From an uncultured Clostridia bacterium (GTDB taxonomy: Bacteria; Bacillota; Clostridia; Christensenellales; Aristaeellaceae): a DNA stretch of 50,990 nt. Shown piece by piece: positions 16,236 to 25,340 of this stretch. Where the stretch lies: positions 1 through 50,990 of the forward strand of contig CAMVFE010000014.1 in the NCBI GenBank assembly GCA_947166705.1. The letters run 5' to 3'. The translations under genes were made by a program, and so were the position numbers. The notes under the pieces are model-generated. The model ran no database searches. It saw nothing but the letters and a program-made list of their open reading frames with translations, and was not told the DNA's origin. Numbering within the stretch: the stretch's first letter is position 1; every line of letters starts with the position of its first letter.

Positions 16236-17699
16236 ATGGCAGTCATCACCCTGGATCCGGCCCGCAGCGCCGGCACCATCAGCAAAAACATCTACGGTCA
16301 TTTTTCCGAGCATCTGGGCCGCTGTATCTACCAGGGCCTCTACGTCGGGGAGGACAGCCCGATTCCCAATGTCCGCGGCATCCGGACGGACGCGGTGGAG
16401 GCGCTGCGGAAGATCGCGGTGCCCGTGCTCCGCTGGCCCGGCGGCTGCTTCGCGGACGAGTACCACTGGCGGGACGGCATCGGCCCGAAGGCGGACCGCC
16501 GGCGCATGGTCAACACGAACTGGGGCGGCGTGGTGGAGGATAACTCCTTCGGCACCCATGAGTTCATGGACCTCTGCGAACAGGTGGGCTGCGACGCGTA
16601 CATCAACGCGAACGTCGGCAGCGGCACCGTCCGGGAGATGGCGGAATGGATCGAGTACATGAATTCCGACGGGGATTCGACGGTGGTCCGGGAGCGCCGG
16701 GCCAACGGCCGGCAGGATTCGTGGGGCGTTCGATACTGGGGCATTGGGAACGAGAGCTGGGGCTGCGGCGGCAACATGCGCCCGGAATACTATGCCGATG
16801 TCTATAAGCGGTACCAGACCTTCTGCCGCACCTACGGGGAGAACCGTCCCTTCCGCATCGCCTGCGGCGCCAGCGATTTCAATTACCGCTGGACGGAGGT
16901 GCTGATGCGGGAGGCCGCGGGCTTCATGGACGGCCTGTCCGTGCATTATTACACCCTCTGCGGGGACACCTGGGACAAAAAGGGAAGCGCCACGGACTTC
17001 ACCCCGGAGGATTACTACAAGACCCTGAAGAAGGCCTCCCGGATGGACGAGCTGCTCTGCGGCCACGACGCCGTCATGACCCGCTACGATCCGGAGAAGC
17101 GCGTCGGCCTGATCGTGGACGAATGGGGCGCCTGGTACGACGTGGAGCCGGGGACAAACCCGGGCTTCCTCTATCAGCAGAACACCATGCGGGACGCCAT
17201 GATCGCGGCCCTGACCCTGAACATCTTCAACCGGCACTGCGACCGCGTGGTCATGGCCAACCTTGCCCAGACCGTCAACGTGCTCCAGTCCGTGCTGCTG
17301 ACCGAAGGCGCGCGCACCGTGCTGACCCCCACCTACCATGTCTTTGACCTCTACAGGGCCCACCAGGGCGGCCGGGAGGTCGGCTGCTATGTCACCACCG
17401 GGCGCGCCGGGACGGAAGCCTGGTCCCTGGACCAGATTTCCGCCTCCGCCTCGCAGAAGGACGGCGTCCTCACCGTGACCGCCGCCAACCTGGACGCGGA
17501 AGCCCCGGCCGGGCTGCGGATCACGGGCTTCCGGGCCGCCCGGATTTCCGCCCGGGCGCTCTCCGGGGAAATGCATCAGAAGAACGATTTTGACGCCTAT
17601 CCCCTCGCCGTCCGGGAGCTTTCCGCCAGCCTGGACGAAAACGGCGACGCCGTGCTGACGCTTCCCGCCTGCTCGGTGGCGGAAATCACCCTCGCATGA
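16236..17699 (+). CDS. abfA: Alpha-L-arabinofuranosidase, GH51
   Basis: A 487-residue enzyme of glycoside hydrolase family 51. Markers are [20 protein letters not shown] at the N-terminus, [20 protein letters not shown], the acid/base glutamate in [12 protein letters not shown] (E173) and the nucleophile in [11 protein letters not shown] (E296), then a C-terminal beta-sandwich. It removes terminal arabinofuranose from arabinan or arabinoxylan oligosaccharides. No signal peptide is present, so it should act in the cytoplasm on imported oligosaccharides. AGGAGG lies 8 nt before ATG. The next small gene overlaps its stop by 4 nt. No transporter gene remains nearby except a decayed permease tail at about 18060. 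Confidence 0.93.
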   Translation: MAVITLDPARSAGTISKNIYGHFSEHLGRCIYQGLYVGEDSPIPNVRGIRTDAVEALRKIAVPVLRWPGGCFADEYHWRDGIGPKADRRRMVNTNWGGVVEDNSFGTHEFMDLCEQVGCDAYINANVGSGTVREMAEWIEYMNSDGDSTVVRERRANGRQDSWGVRYWGIGNESWGCGGNMRPEYYADVYKRYQTFCRTYGENRPFRIACGASDFNYRWTEVLMREAAGFMDGLSVHYYTLCGDTWDKKGSATDFTPEDYYKTLKKASRMDELLCGHDAVMTRYDPEKRVGLIVDEWGAWYDVEPGTNPGFLYQQNTMRDAMIAALTLNIFNRHCDRVVMANLAQTVNVLQSVLLTEGARTVLTPTYHVFDLYRAHQGGREVGCYVTTGRAGTEAWSLDQISASASQKDGVLTVTAANLDAEAPAGLRITGFRAARISARALSGEMHQKNDFDAYPLAVRELSASLDENGDAVLTLPACSVAEITLA

Positions 17700-17965
17700 A
17701 CGCCGGAAAACCCTGCGTCCGCTGTCTCCTCCGGGAGATGCCGGACGCCGCGGCCCTGGCCGCCTCCCTGCGGGAGCTGATCGCGCTGATTCCGGAGGAG
17801 GAGCGGGCCCCCGCGCCCCTGGCGGAGGCCCGCCTCGCGGCATGCCGGGCCTGCCCGCACCTCCGCCGGGGCACCTGCGTCCTCTGCGGCTGCTACGTGG
17901 AGCACCGGGCGGAGCGGAAAGGCGCCGCCTGTCCGGATGTTCCGGACCGGTGGGCCGGGCGCTGA
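17696..17965 (+). CDS. DUF6171-like small cysteine-rich protein
   Basis: An 89-residue protein with cysteine pairs CVRC near the N-terminus (LLREMPD follows) and a second cluster in the C-terminal half ([32 protein letters not shown], quoted in outline), the usual layout of the clostridial DUF6171 family. The cysteines could bind zinc or an iron-sulfur cluster. No function is established. The ATG overlaps the TGA of the arabinofuranosidase gene by 4 nt, so the two are translated together, although a link in function is not obvious. Confidence 0.72.
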   Translation: MNAGKPCVRCLLREMPDAAALAASLRELIALIPEEERAPAPLAEARLAACRACPHLRRGTCVLCGCYVEHRAERKGAACPDVPDRWAGR

Positions 17966-18059
17966 AAGCCCCGTTATGCTGTTTTCTGCAGATGATTCTT
18001 CTGTTTCCCTCAGATTATATTTCCGTTTTTCCGCAGATCATTCTTCGTTATTTTCTTAG

Positions 18060-18140
18060 GATATCGCCGGCTTGATCATCATCTACGCGGTCTTCCGGCG
18101 CCAGTTCATCGAAGGCATCGCCCTGACGGGCATCAAACAA
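18060..18140 (+). pseudogene. Remnant tail of a MalG-type sugar ABC permease
   Basis: One frame reads D-I-A-G then [20 protein letters not shown] followed by I-K. This matches the extreme C-terminus of carbohydrate ABC permeases, where a hydrophobic strand is followed by a conserved F-x-x-G-I-A-L-T-G-x-K ending. A stop codon lies directly upstream in frame and no rest of the gene is present. The usual stop after the lysine is replaced by CAA. It stands downstream of the GH51 gene, so it probably marks a lost arabino-oligosaccharide importer. Confidence 0.6.
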
Positions 18141-18159
18141 TCTCCCGGACTGTCTTCCG

Positions 18160-18190
18160 CGGGCGGCTTTCCCGCCCGTGTTCTTCTGTT
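18160..18190 (+). terminator. Possible old operon terminator
   Basis: CGGGCGG (18160-18166) pairs with CCGCCCG (18172-18178), followed by TGTTCTTCTGTT. It stands about 20 nt after the permease remnant, where the terminator of the lost operon would be expected. Confidence 0.5.
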
Positions 18191-18304
18191 CCGGCGCCGC
18201 GCGGAACCGGAAGCGGGAACGTCCGCGGCGGCAGGCCTTTTGCGGGCGCCCCGAAAATGCCCCAAAAGCATCAAAAAAACAGGCGCCGCACCCCTGCGCC
18301 GCGC

Positions 18305-18333
18305 TTGACAGTTCAACACGCTGCTGTTATGAT
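18305..18333 (+). promoter_or_regulatory. Promoter of cysK
   Basis: Consensus TTGACA (18305-18310), 17-nt spacer and TATGAT (18328-18333), about 30 nt upstream of the start codon. Confidence 0.85.
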
Positions 18334-18369
18334 TTTTTATCAGAAGAAAAAAGGAAAGAAGGTCGAACC

Positions 18370-19302
18370 ATGGCAGGCATCTACCGCGGAACCCTGGACC
18401 TGATCGGTAACACGCCCCTCGTGGAGGTCGTCAATCTGGAAAAGAAGCTTGCGCTGGAAGCCACGGTCCTGGTGAAGCTGGAATACTTCAATCCCGCCGG
18501 CAGCGTCAAGGATCGGATCGCCAAGGCCATGATCGAGGACGCGGAAGCCAGGGGCCTTCTGAAGGAGGGTTCCGTCATCATCGAGCCCACCAGCGGCAAC
18601 ACGGGTATCGGCCTGGCCTCCATCGCCGCCGCGAAGGGGTACCGCGTCATCCTGACCATGCCGGAGACCATGAGCGTGGAGCGCCGGAACATCCTGAGAG
18701 CCTACGGGGCGGAGCTGGTGCTCACCGAAGGCTCAAAGGGCATGAAGGGGGCCATTGAAAAGGCGGAGGAGCTGGCGCGGGAAATCCCCGGCGGATTCAT
18801 TCCGGGTCAGTTTGTGAACCCGGCGAACCCGGCCGCACACAGGGCGGCCACGGGGCCGGAAATCTGGAACGACACCGACGGCCGGGTGGATATCTTCATC
18901 GCCGGCGTCGGAACCGGCGGAACGCTGACCGGCGTGGGGGAATACCTGAAGGAAAAAAATCCCGCGGTGAAGGTGGTCGCGCTGGAGCCGGCCGATTCCC
19001 CCGTGCTTTCCGAAGGCCGCGGCGGTGCGCATAAGATCCAGGGGATCGGCGCCGGCTTCGTGCCGGAGGTGCTGAACACCGCGGTCTATGACGAAGTGAT
19101 CAGAGCGCCGCATGAGGAGGCCTTCGCGGCCGCCCGCCTGCTGGCCCGCACCGAGGGCATCTCCGTGGGCATCTCCTCCGGCGCGGCGCTCTGGGGCGCC
19201 GTCGAGCTGGCCCGCCGGCCGGAAAACCGGGGCCGGATGATCGTGGCGCTGCTGCCGGACAGCGGGGACCGTTACTATTCCACTCCCCTGTTCACGGAAT
19301 AA
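18370..19302 (+). CDS. cysK: Cysteine synthase A
   Basis: A 310-residue fold-type II PLP enzyme that makes L-cysteine from O-acetylserine and sulfide. The PLP lysine is K47 in [10 protein letters not shown]. The substrate loop [12 protein letters not shown], the phosphate-binding [10 protein letters not shown] and the C-terminal SSGAALWGA and [12 protein letters not shown] all match CysK. The start is ATG 18370 ([17 protein letters not shown]), which fits family length and the AAGG ribosome site; the reading frame is open further upstream, but that part crosses the promoter. It is a single-gene unit and lies within 2 kb of the second O-acetylhomoserine sulfhydrylase gene, so sulfide fixation genes are clustered. 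Confidence 0.94.
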   Translation: MAGIYRGTLDLIGNTPLVEVVNLEKKLALEATVLVKLEYFNPAGSVKDRIAKAMIEDAEARGLLKEGSVIIEPTSGNTGIGLASIAAAKGYRVILTMPETMSVERRNILRAYGAELVLTEGSKGMKGAIEKAEELAREIPGGFIPGQFVNPANPAAHRAATGPEIWNDTDGRVDIFIAGVGTGGTLTGVGEYLKEKNPAVKVVALEPADSPVLSEGRGGAHKIQGIGAGFVPEVLNTAVYDEVIRAPHEEAFAAARLLARTEGISVGISSGAALWGAVELARRPENRGRMIVALLPDSGDRYYSTPLFTE

Positions 19303-19341
19303 AAGGCTTCCTCACGGTTTTTGCGCAGGGAGTTGAAGCGG

Positions 19342-19612
19342 ATGTCAGAGATGGCCGCAAAGGGAGAATCCGGCATTCTGAAAATCACCGTGGAGGCTTC
19401 CATGGATCAGATTCAGACGGTGACGGACTTTGTGAACCGTCAGCTGGAAGCGTACGGATGCCCGGAGCGGACGAGGATTCAGCTGGATGTGGCGATTGAC
19501 GAAATCTTCGGCAACATCGTCCGGTATGCTTACGGCTCGGAAGCTGGTCGATGGGATGAGCTACGAGCGTGTGGACGGACGCAATATCCTACGTATCACG
19601 AAAAAGTTCTGA
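19342..19612 (+). pseudogene. Internally deleted anti-sigma/serine kinase (RsbW-SpoIIAB-like)
   Basis: From ATG 19342 (GGGAG 9 nt upstream) the frame encodes about 66 residues of an HATPase_c_2-type domain, ending in the N-box IDEIFGNIVRYAYG. It then loses frame near 19541. From there a second frame encodes the normal end of such proteins, K-L-V-D-G then MSYERVDGRNILRITKKF, with stop TGA at 19610-19612. The middle, including the ATP-lid G-boxes, is missing. Intact relatives are about 140 residues. The product of the first frame would be a non-functional 104-residue chimera. Confidence 0.72.
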
Positions 19613-19634
19613 CGGGCGCCGGAGCAGGGAAAAC

Positions 19635-19676
19635 AAAACCGTCTCCGCCTCAGTGAAGGGGCGGAGACGGTTTTTT
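19635..19676 (+). terminator. Strong intrinsic terminator
   Basis: CCGTCTCCGCC (19639-19649) and GGCGGAGACGG (19660-19670) form a perfect 11-bp stem, followed by six T. A run of A on the 5' side (19635-19638) makes it partly bidirectional. It follows the decayed kinase gene. Confidence 0.9.
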
Positions 19677-19886
19677 CTGTACGAGCACGAGCAAATTATG
19701 CTGTATATTTCTGATCTCTCCCGGATCTCTGGGCCGCCGGAAACCGGTCCGCTCAATCGGTCGGGATGAACACGAGGTTTTCATCTCCGGCGCTCCCGGG
19801 TTTTTTCGTCTGTGAAAGGGGCCCCCGGCCTTCCCGGGCGGTATCGGCGTCCCGAAGATGGCCGTCCGGCTCATGCAATAATCTGG
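19677..19886. other. Convergent intergenic region
   Basis: No gene is visible. A GC-rich hairpin made from GCCCCCGG and CCGGGCGG (about 19829-19849) could end the minus-strand operon. Its U-run is short (CCCCTTTC). Confidence 0.4.
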
Positions 19887-21158
19887 TCAGCCCAGCGCCT
19901 GCGCCAGATCCTCGATCAGGTCCTCGGCGCTCTCCAGCCCGACGCTCAGCCGCACCAGGTCCGGGGATACGCCGGCGGCCTCCAGCTCCTCATCGCTCAT
20001 CTGCCGGTGGGTGGCGCTGGCCGGATGCAGGCAGCAGGTCCGGGCGTCGGCCACATGGGTCTCGATTGCCGCAACCTTCAGCCGCTTCATAAACTCCTCG
20101 GCCGCCTTCCTGCCGCCCTTCACCCCGAAGGAGATGACGCCGCAGGATCCGCCCGGCAGATATTTCATCGCGCGTTCGTGATACTTATCCCCCTTCAGCC
20201 CGCAGTACCGGACCCAGGCGACCTTCTCATGCCCCGCCAGATACTCCGCGATCCGCTGCGCGCTCTCGCAGTGGCGCTGCATGCGCACATGCAGGCTTTC
20301 CAGCCCGATGCCCAGCAGGAAGGCGCTCTGGGGGCTCTGGACGGATCCGAAGTCCCGCATCAGCTGGCTCGTGGCCTTGGTGATGAAGGCCTTTTCCTTC
20401 CCGAACTGCCGGGTGTAGACGACCCCGTGGTAGCTTTCGTCCGGCTCCGTCAGCCCCGGATACTTCTCCGCGTGCGCGTCCCAGTCGAAGCGGCCGCTGT
20501 CCACGATGCAGCCGCCCACGGCGCTGCCGTGGCCGTCCATGTACTTGGTGGTGGAATGGGTGACGATATCCGCGCCCCACTCAAAGGGCCGGCAGTTCAC
20601 CGGGGTCGCGAAGGTATTGTCCACGATCAGGGGCACCCCGTGCCGGTGTGCAGCGCTGGCGAACATCTCGATATCCAGCACGCACAGTGCCGGATTGGCG
20701 ATGGTTTCCCCGAACAGCGCCTTCGTGTTCGGCCGGAAAGCCGCGTCCAGCTCCTCCTCCGTGCAGTCGGGGCTGACGAAGGTGAAGTCGATTCCCATCT
20801 TCTTCATCGTCACGGCGAACAGGTTGTAGGTTCCCCCGTAGATGGCGGAGCTCGCCACCACGTGGTCCCCGGCGTTGGCGATGTTGAACACCGCGTAAAA
20901 ATTCGCCGCCTGGCCGGAGCCCGTCAGCATCGCCGCGGTCCCGCCCTCCAGCTCGCAGATCCGCGCCGCGACGGTGTCGCAGGTCGGGTTCTGCAGCCGG
21001 GAGTAAAAATATCCCTCCGCCTGCAGGTCAAAGAGCCTGCCCATGTCCTCGCTCGTATCGTACCTGAAGGTGGTGGACTGAATGATCGGGATCTGGCGGG
21101 GCTCGCCGTTCCCGGGCCTGTAGCCCCCCTGCACGCAGCGGGTTTCAATTCGGGACAT
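19887..21158 (-). CDS. O-acetylhomoserine sulfhydrylase-family PLP enzyme (second copy)
   Basis: A 423-residue enzyme of the Cys/Met metabolism family. It shows PIIQSTTFRYDTSEDMGRLF, YFYSRLQNPT, TGSGQAANFYAVFN, ETIANPALCVLDIE and the PLP lysine K205 in VTHSTTKYMDGHG. The long loop after the PLP lysine and the ending RLSVGLESAEDLIEDLAQAL fit O-acetylhomoserine sulfhydrylase; methionine gamma-lyase activity cannot be excluded. It is clearly diverged from the 5511-6815 copy (HSTTKYMDGHG versus HSATKFIGGHG), so the two may differ in substrate or regulation. AGGAGGAGG lies about 7 nt before ATG. It is the last gene of the long minus-strand block, 33 nt after argH. Confidence 0.88.
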   Translation of the reverse strand: MSRIETRCVQGGYRPGNGEPRQIPIIQSTTFRYDTSEDMGRLFDLQAEGYFYSRLQNPTCDTVAARICELEGGTAAMLTGSGQAANFYAVFNIANAGDHVVASSAIYGGTYNLFAVTMKKMGIDFTFVSPDCTEEELDAAFRPNTKALFGETIANPALCVLDIEMFASAAHRHGVPLIVDNTFATPVNCRPFEWGADIVTHSTTKYMDGHGSAVGGCIVDSGRFDWDAHAEKYPGLTEPDESYHGVVYTRQFGKEKAFITKATSQLMRDFGSVQSPQSAFLLGIGLESLHVRMQRHCESAQRIAEYLAGHEKVAWVRYCGLKGDKYHERAMKYLPGGSCGVISFGVKGGRKAAEEFMKRLKVAAIETHVADARTCCLHPASATHRQMSDEELEAAGVSPDLVRLSVGLESAEDLIEDLAQALG

Positions 21159-21191
21159 CTGTCTTTTCCTCCTCCTGCCGGAATCCGGTGC

Positions 21192-22565
21192 TTATTCCTT
21201 CAGCTTCCTTTCGGCGCTCTCGATCGCCGCCAGCACCATGTCCGGGGCCGGCGCGCCCGGAATCCTGCGCTTTTCGACGCAGGCGGTCATGCTCAGGTCC
21301 TCGAACACGTCCGCTTCAAAGGCGGGATGGAAGGCCTTCAGCTCCTCCAGGCTCAGATCCAGCAGGGCCTTCTTTTCATTCAGGCAGTGCGCGACCAGCT
21401 CTCCCACGACCCGGTGGGCATCCCGGAAGGGAACGCCCCGGCGGACCAGATAATCCGCGCAGTCCGTCGCGTTCGTAAAGCCGCCGGAGGCGCCCCGCTC
21501 CATCTCCTCCCGGCGGAAGGTCAGGGTTTTCAGCATCGCCGTGAAGACCGTCAGGCCCTTGACCAGCGTATCCCGGGCGTCGAAGAAGGCTTCCTTGTCC
21601 TCCTGCATGTCCTTGTTGTAGGCCAGGGGAATCCCCTTCATCACGGTCAGCAGTGCCGTCAGGTCCCCGTAGACCCGCCCCGTCTTTCCCCGGATCAGCT
21701 CCGCCACGTCCGGGTTCTTCTTCTGTGGCATGATGCTCGATCCGGTGGCAAAGCCGTCGTCCATCTCCACGAAGCGGAATTCGTTCGTGTTCCAGAGGAT
21801 CAACTCCTCGCAGAAGCGGCTCAGATGCATCATGCAGATCGCCGCGGCGGAGAGGTAGTCCAGCAGGAAATCCCGGTCCGATACGCCGTCCAGGCTGTTC
21901 TCGGAAATCCGGGAAAAGCCCAGCAGCTCCGCGACCCGCTCCCGGTTCAGGGGATAGGTGGTTCCGGCCAGGGCGCCGGATCCCAGCACCATCACGTCCG
22001 CCGCCTCCCCCGCCCTGCGGAAGCGGTCCCGGTCCCGCAGGAACATCTGCACATAGGCCATCATGTGATGAGCCAGGGTGATGGGCTGGGCCTTCTGCAG
22101 GTGGGTGTATCCGGGCATGATGGTATACAGGTTCTCCCTCGCGATGCCCAGCAGCGCCCGGATCAGGTCCTCCAGCATGTCCTCGGTCTCGCGGCAGGCG
22201 GTTCGCGCGTACATCCGCGTGTCCAGGGCCACCTGGTCGTTCCGGCTCCGGCCGGTATGCAGGCGCTTGCCCGCCTCCCCAATCCGCTCCGTCAGCAGGG
22301 ACTCCACGTTCATGTGGATGTCCTCCGCGTCCTTCTGCCACTGAATCTTCCCCTCCCGGGCGTCCCGAAGGATGCCCTCCAGGCCCGCGACGATCTTTTC
22401 CGCGTCCTCCCGGGGAATGATGCCCTGCTCGCCCAGCATGGTGGCATGGGCGATGGATCCGGCGATATCCTGCTCATAAAGCCGCTGGTCGAAGGAAATG
22501 CTGGAATGGAAATCGTCCACCAGCTGATCCGTTGCCTTGCCGAAGCGGCCCGCCCACAGTTTCAT
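21192..22565 (-). CDS. argH: Argininosuccinate lyase
   Basis: A 457-residue member of the fumarase/aspartase superfamily that splits argininosuccinate into arginine and fumarate, the last step of arginine synthesis. Characteristic segments are LWAGRFGKATDQLVDDFHSS, LHTGRSRNDQVALDTRMY, the general-acid region PGYTHLQKAQPI, and the signature GSSIMPQKKNPD (about 275-286) on the mobile catalytic loop. AAGGAG sits 9 nt before ATG. No other arginine gene is in the window, so argH is separated from argG or argF here. It lies 16 nt after the nucleoside kinase gene in the minus-strand operon. Confidence 0.96.
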   Translation of the reverse strand: MKLWAGRFGKATDQLVDDFHSSISFDQRLYEQDIAGSIAHATMLGEQGIIPREDAEKIVAGLEGILRDAREGKIQWQKDAEDIHMNVESLLTERIGEAGKRLHTGRSRNDQVALDTRMYARTACRETEDMLEDLIRALLGIARENLYTIMPGYTHLQKAQPITLAHHMMAYVQMFLRDRDRFRRAGEAADVMVLGSGALAGTTYPLNRERVAELLGFSRISENSLDGVSDRDFLLDYLSAAAICMMHLSRFCEELILWNTNEFRFVEMDDGFATGSSIMPQKKNPDVAELIRGKTGRVYGDLTALLTVMKGIPLAYNKDMQEDKEAFFDARDTLVKGLTVFTAMLKTLTFRREEMERGASGGFTNATDCADYLVRRGVPFRDAHRVVGELVAHCLNEKKALLDLSLEELKAFHPAFEADVFEDLSMTACVEKRRIPGAPAPDMVLAAIESAERKLKE

Positions 22566-22581
22566 ATCCCTGTACTCCTTT

Positions 22582-24228
22582 TTACTGTTCTTCCAGCGTG
22601 CAGCCCCCGATGAACTCGCGCAGCAGGCTCAGGGGCGGAATCTCGTCGAGGATCTTCTCCCCCGCGTCCGGCAGGTAGTTCAGCGTCTTGATCAGCCGGC
22701 GGGCCAGCAGGTAGTTCGGCGAATCCTCCGGAATCGAGCGCAGCATGTCGTACACGAAGGGCTTGAGCACCGGCAGCTCATAGTGCAGCGCGGTGTTGAA
22801 CATGCTGTCCGCGTTCTCCTGGTAGGGGAAGATCCACTTTTCCTCTCCGCGGCGCACGCTGGGCCACATGGACAGCGTTTCCTCCGGCGGGGTTCCGCGG
22901 AACAGCCGATCCCGCACCACCCGCCTCAGCAGGCGCACGTCCGTGGTCCGGATGCGGTTGTGGTCGTCCAGGTTCAGGCAGGTCAGCGCGGAGACGAAGA
23001 CCCGGTAGACCTCTTCCGCCGGGAACAGGGAGGATACCTCCGGATTCAGGCCGTGAATGCCCTCGAGGATGATCACCTCGTCCGGCTGGAGCTGGATCTC
23101 CTCGTCCCCGTACTCCCGCTTTCCGGTGTTGAAGTTGAAGACGGGCATCTTCACCGGCTGCCCGTCCAGCAGCGCGGCGATCTTTTCCGCCATCAGCGGC
23201 AGATCCAGCGCCGACAGGGATTCCAGGTCGACGATGCCGTCCTCGCCCGGCGCGATCGCGTCGCGGTCCAGGTAAAAATCGTCCATGGAAATCCGGCGGG
23301 CCGGATGTCCCTGCACCTGCAGGTGAACCGCCAGCCGCCCGGCGAAGGTGGTCTTGCCGCTGGCGGAAGGCCCGGCGACCAGCACGATATGCTTGTACTG
23401 CTGGCTGATCTTCTGGGCGATCTCGCTCAGGGCGCCCTCATGCAGCGCCTCGTTCACGCGGATGAAGTTCCGCAGCTCGTTTTTCTCGATCATCCGGGAC
23501 ACGTCGGTGACGTTGCGGATGCCGAGGATGTCGCACCAGCGGGCGCTCTGCTGGAAAATGGCCAGATGCTTCGGCCGGTACAGGTAGGGCGCCGCGTGGT
23601 CGAAATCCTTTCCCGCCGGCAGTTGCAGCACGAAGCCGCCCCGCAGCTCGAACAGCGTGAACACCCGCATGTAGCCGGTGGAGGGAGCCATCGCGCCGTA
23701 GAAGTATTCCGACATCCCGTCCACGGTGTACATATCGAAGTAGGGCACGGGCCGGCGCTCAAGCAGCTCGACCTTGTCGGGCTGCTGCTCCTCCGTGAAG
23801 TAGTCCATGGCCTCCTCCCGGGTCCACCGCTTCTTCTCAAAGGGCAGGTCCAGATCAGTCAGGCGGCGCATCTCGTTCTCGATCCGTACGATATCCTGCC
23901 GGTGCAGCGTCCTTCCCGGAAGCCGCACGAACACCCCGTACCCGACGGAGTACTCAATCCGGACCTGCTCGTAGGGGAAAAGGTGCCTCAGCGCCAGCAG
24001 CATCACGAAGCGCAGGGACCGCTCGTAGATCCGGCGGCCTTCCTCATGCTCCAGCGTCAGCGGGATCAGGGAACAGTCCGCCGTCACCGGCTCCCGCAGC
24101 TCCACGGCCAGCCCGCCCTTCAGCGCGGCCAGCGTCCCGTGGGGAAAGCAGTTCAGCGCCTTCAGGCAATCCTCAACCCTGGTTCCCTCCGGCAGTTCAG
24201 CCTCCAGATGATTGCAACGAATAATCAT
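22582..24228 (-). CDS. Nucleoside (uridine-type) kinase with N-terminal tRNA-synthetase-like region
   Basis: A 548-residue protein. The C-terminal half (about 280-480) is a uridine kinase/phosphoribulokinase-like P-loop domain: GPSASGKTT (286-294), RISMDDFYLDRD and VIILEGIHGLNPE. The N-terminal part resembles the TGS and second additional domains of threonyl-tRNA synthetase, the usual architecture of clostridial nucleoside kinases. It should phosphorylate a nucleoside such as uridine or cytidine; the actual substrate is unknown. The start is ATG 24228 (MIIRCNHLEAE) with AGGAGG 6 nt upstream; the frame is open further upstream but would overlap the exonuclease gene. Confidence 0.85.
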   Translation of the reverse strand: MIIRCNHLEAELPEGTRVEDCLKALNCFPHGTLAALKGGLAVELREPVTADCSLIPLTLEHEEGRRIYERSLRFVMLLALRHLFPYEQVRIEYSVGYGVFVRLPGRTLHRQDIVRIENEMRRLTDLDLPFEKKRWTREEAMDYFTEEQQPDKVELLERRPVPYFDMYTVDGMSEYFYGAMAPSTGYMRVFTLFELRGGFVLQLPAGKDFDHAAPYLYRPKHLAIFQQSARWCDILGIRNVTDVSRMIEKNELRNFIRVNEALHEGALSEIAQKISQQYKHIVLVAGPSASGKTTFAGRLAVHLQVQGHPARRISMDDFYLDRDAIAPGEDGIVDLESLSALDLPLMAEKIAALLDGQPVKMPVFNFNTGKREYGDEEIQLQPDEVIILEGIHGLNPEVSSLFPAEEVYRVFVSALTCLNLDDHNRIRTTDVRLLRRVVRDRLFRGTPPEETLSMWPSVRRGEEKWIFPYQENADSMFNTALHYELPVLKPFVYDMLRSIPEDSPNYLLARRLIKTLNYLPDAGEKILDEIPPLSLLREFIGGCTLEEQ

Positions 24229-24250
24229 GGCGGTCCTCCTTTTCCTTGCT

Positions 24251-25237
24251 TCAGATCTCAAACGGCATGGAGGAACGGGCGGCGCTTCCCGGCCGCTCCG
24301 GCCCGGGGGCCGAAGCGCCCTCCTCCCGCATCTTTTTCGCCTGGAACTGCTTGGTATGCACGTAGGCGATATGCGAGTGGGTCGCCGGGACAACCGAGCG
24401 GCGGAGCAGGATCTGTCCCTCCTCCTCCCGCAGGCCGAGGCGGAGCAGCATCCTTCCGTGGCTCGCGCACTTCCCGATCCCGATGTATTTATCCGGACTC
24501 TGGGATACATATTCGCCGTCGAGCGTCAGAATCCTGCCGCAGCGGGGGCAGGCAGGCCTGAGCGCCGTCTCGCTCTCCAGCGCGGCCTCCGCGGTGGGAA
24601 AGGGCGTCGCGGGCGTCTTTTCCCGGGTTTTCCGCTGGCGGTGGATCAGCTCCTTCGGCTGCAGCTCGAATTCCGTCGCTGCCGCGGGATCCGGCAGCGT
24701 CTGAAACACCAGCGCCGTGTACCAGGCGTCGTTTCTCGCGTTGTGGAAGGCCATGCTCTCGTCCGGCTCAATGCTCACCTTCTCCATCGCACTTCTGAGC
24801 GACGGCCGCTCCTTCAGCTCATGGGTCCGGGCGAAGAGCGCCTGGATGTCGCAGATCGGGGCCAGGGGGATATCCTGGCATTCGAAGAAGGTGACGTTCT
24901 GGTGCAGGACGCTGATATCGTCGCAGCCCCAGGTGAGCAGCACGTAGTCCTCCCCGCACCAGGCCGCGAACTCCTCCAGCGCCTCCCGGAAGGCGGGCGC
25001 GCCGGCCAGCTCCTCAGGTCCCAGGCCGGTCATCCGGCGGATCCGGGGGTGAATCTGCAGGTAGCAGGTAGGCGCGATCGGCAGGCTCAGCGTGTCCAGG
25101 ATGTTCAGGTTCTCATCCATCTTCACGGCGCCGATCTGAATCATTTCAAAGATCAGCCGGTCTCCCACCTTCCGGTAGGCGGCGCTCTGCCAGGAGATCG
25201 GCTGGTTCCATTCCAGGTCGAGGACAATGTAGTGCAT
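24251..25237 (-). CDS. DEDDh 3'-5' exonuclease domain protein with zinc-ribbon-like tail
   Basis: A 328-residue protein. Residues 1-185 form an RNase T/DnaQ-type exonuclease: the first acidic pair is in YIVLDLEWNQ (D, E), a middle aspartate is in LLTWGCDDISVL, and the last motif FHNARNDAWYTA fits H-x4-D. It resembles KapD-like nucleases. The C-terminal third has cysteines spaced like a zinc ribbon (ACPRCGR, then IGKCASHGRM). Such enzymes trim RNA or DNA 3' ends; the target is unknown. ATG 25237 (MHYIVLDLEW) is preferred over an upstream TTG because AAGGAG lies about 12 nt before it. A promoter directly precedes it. Confidence 0.83.
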   Translation of the reverse strand: MHYIVLDLEWNQPISWQSAAYRKVGDRLIFEMIQIGAVKMDENLNILDTLSLPIAPTCYLQIHPRIRRMTGLGPEELAGAPAFREALEEFAAWCGEDYVLLTWGCDDISVLHQNVTFFECQDIPLAPICDIQALFARTHELKERPSLRSAMEKVSIEPDESMAFHNARNDAWYTALVFQTLPDPAAATEFELQPKELIHRQRKTREKTPATPFPTAEAALESETALRPACPRCGRILTLDGEYVSQSPDKYIGIGKCASHGRMLLRLGLREEEGQILLRRSVVPATHSHIAYVHTKQFQAKKMREEGASAPGPERPGSAARSSMPFEI

Positions 25238-25275
25238 CGGTTTTCCAGGCTCCTTCTGTTCCGTCGGATTTTTCA

Positions 25276-25304
25276 AGTATACGAGAGAAATGCGGGTTTG
25301 GCAA
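25276..25304 (-). promoter_or_regulatory. Internal promoter before exonuclease gene
   Basis: TTGCCA (25304-25299), 17-nt spacer and TATACT (25281-25276) on the minus strand. It could drive the exonuclease, kinase, argH and sulfhydrylase genes independently of the upstream operon. Confidence 0.72.
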
Positions 25305-25340
25305 GCCGTCTCCCCGCCGCCCGTCCGCGCGTCCCGCCGC

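Noticed and set aside
18160-18300. Extra plus-strand start for cysK at 18178
   Set aside because: The upstream part crosses the promoter and lacks similarity; [17 protein letters not shown] at 18370 is the family start.
19812-22613. 933-codon open frame on the plus strand
   Set aside because: It lies antisense to argH and the sulfhydrylase gene, has shadow-like composition and no ribosome site.
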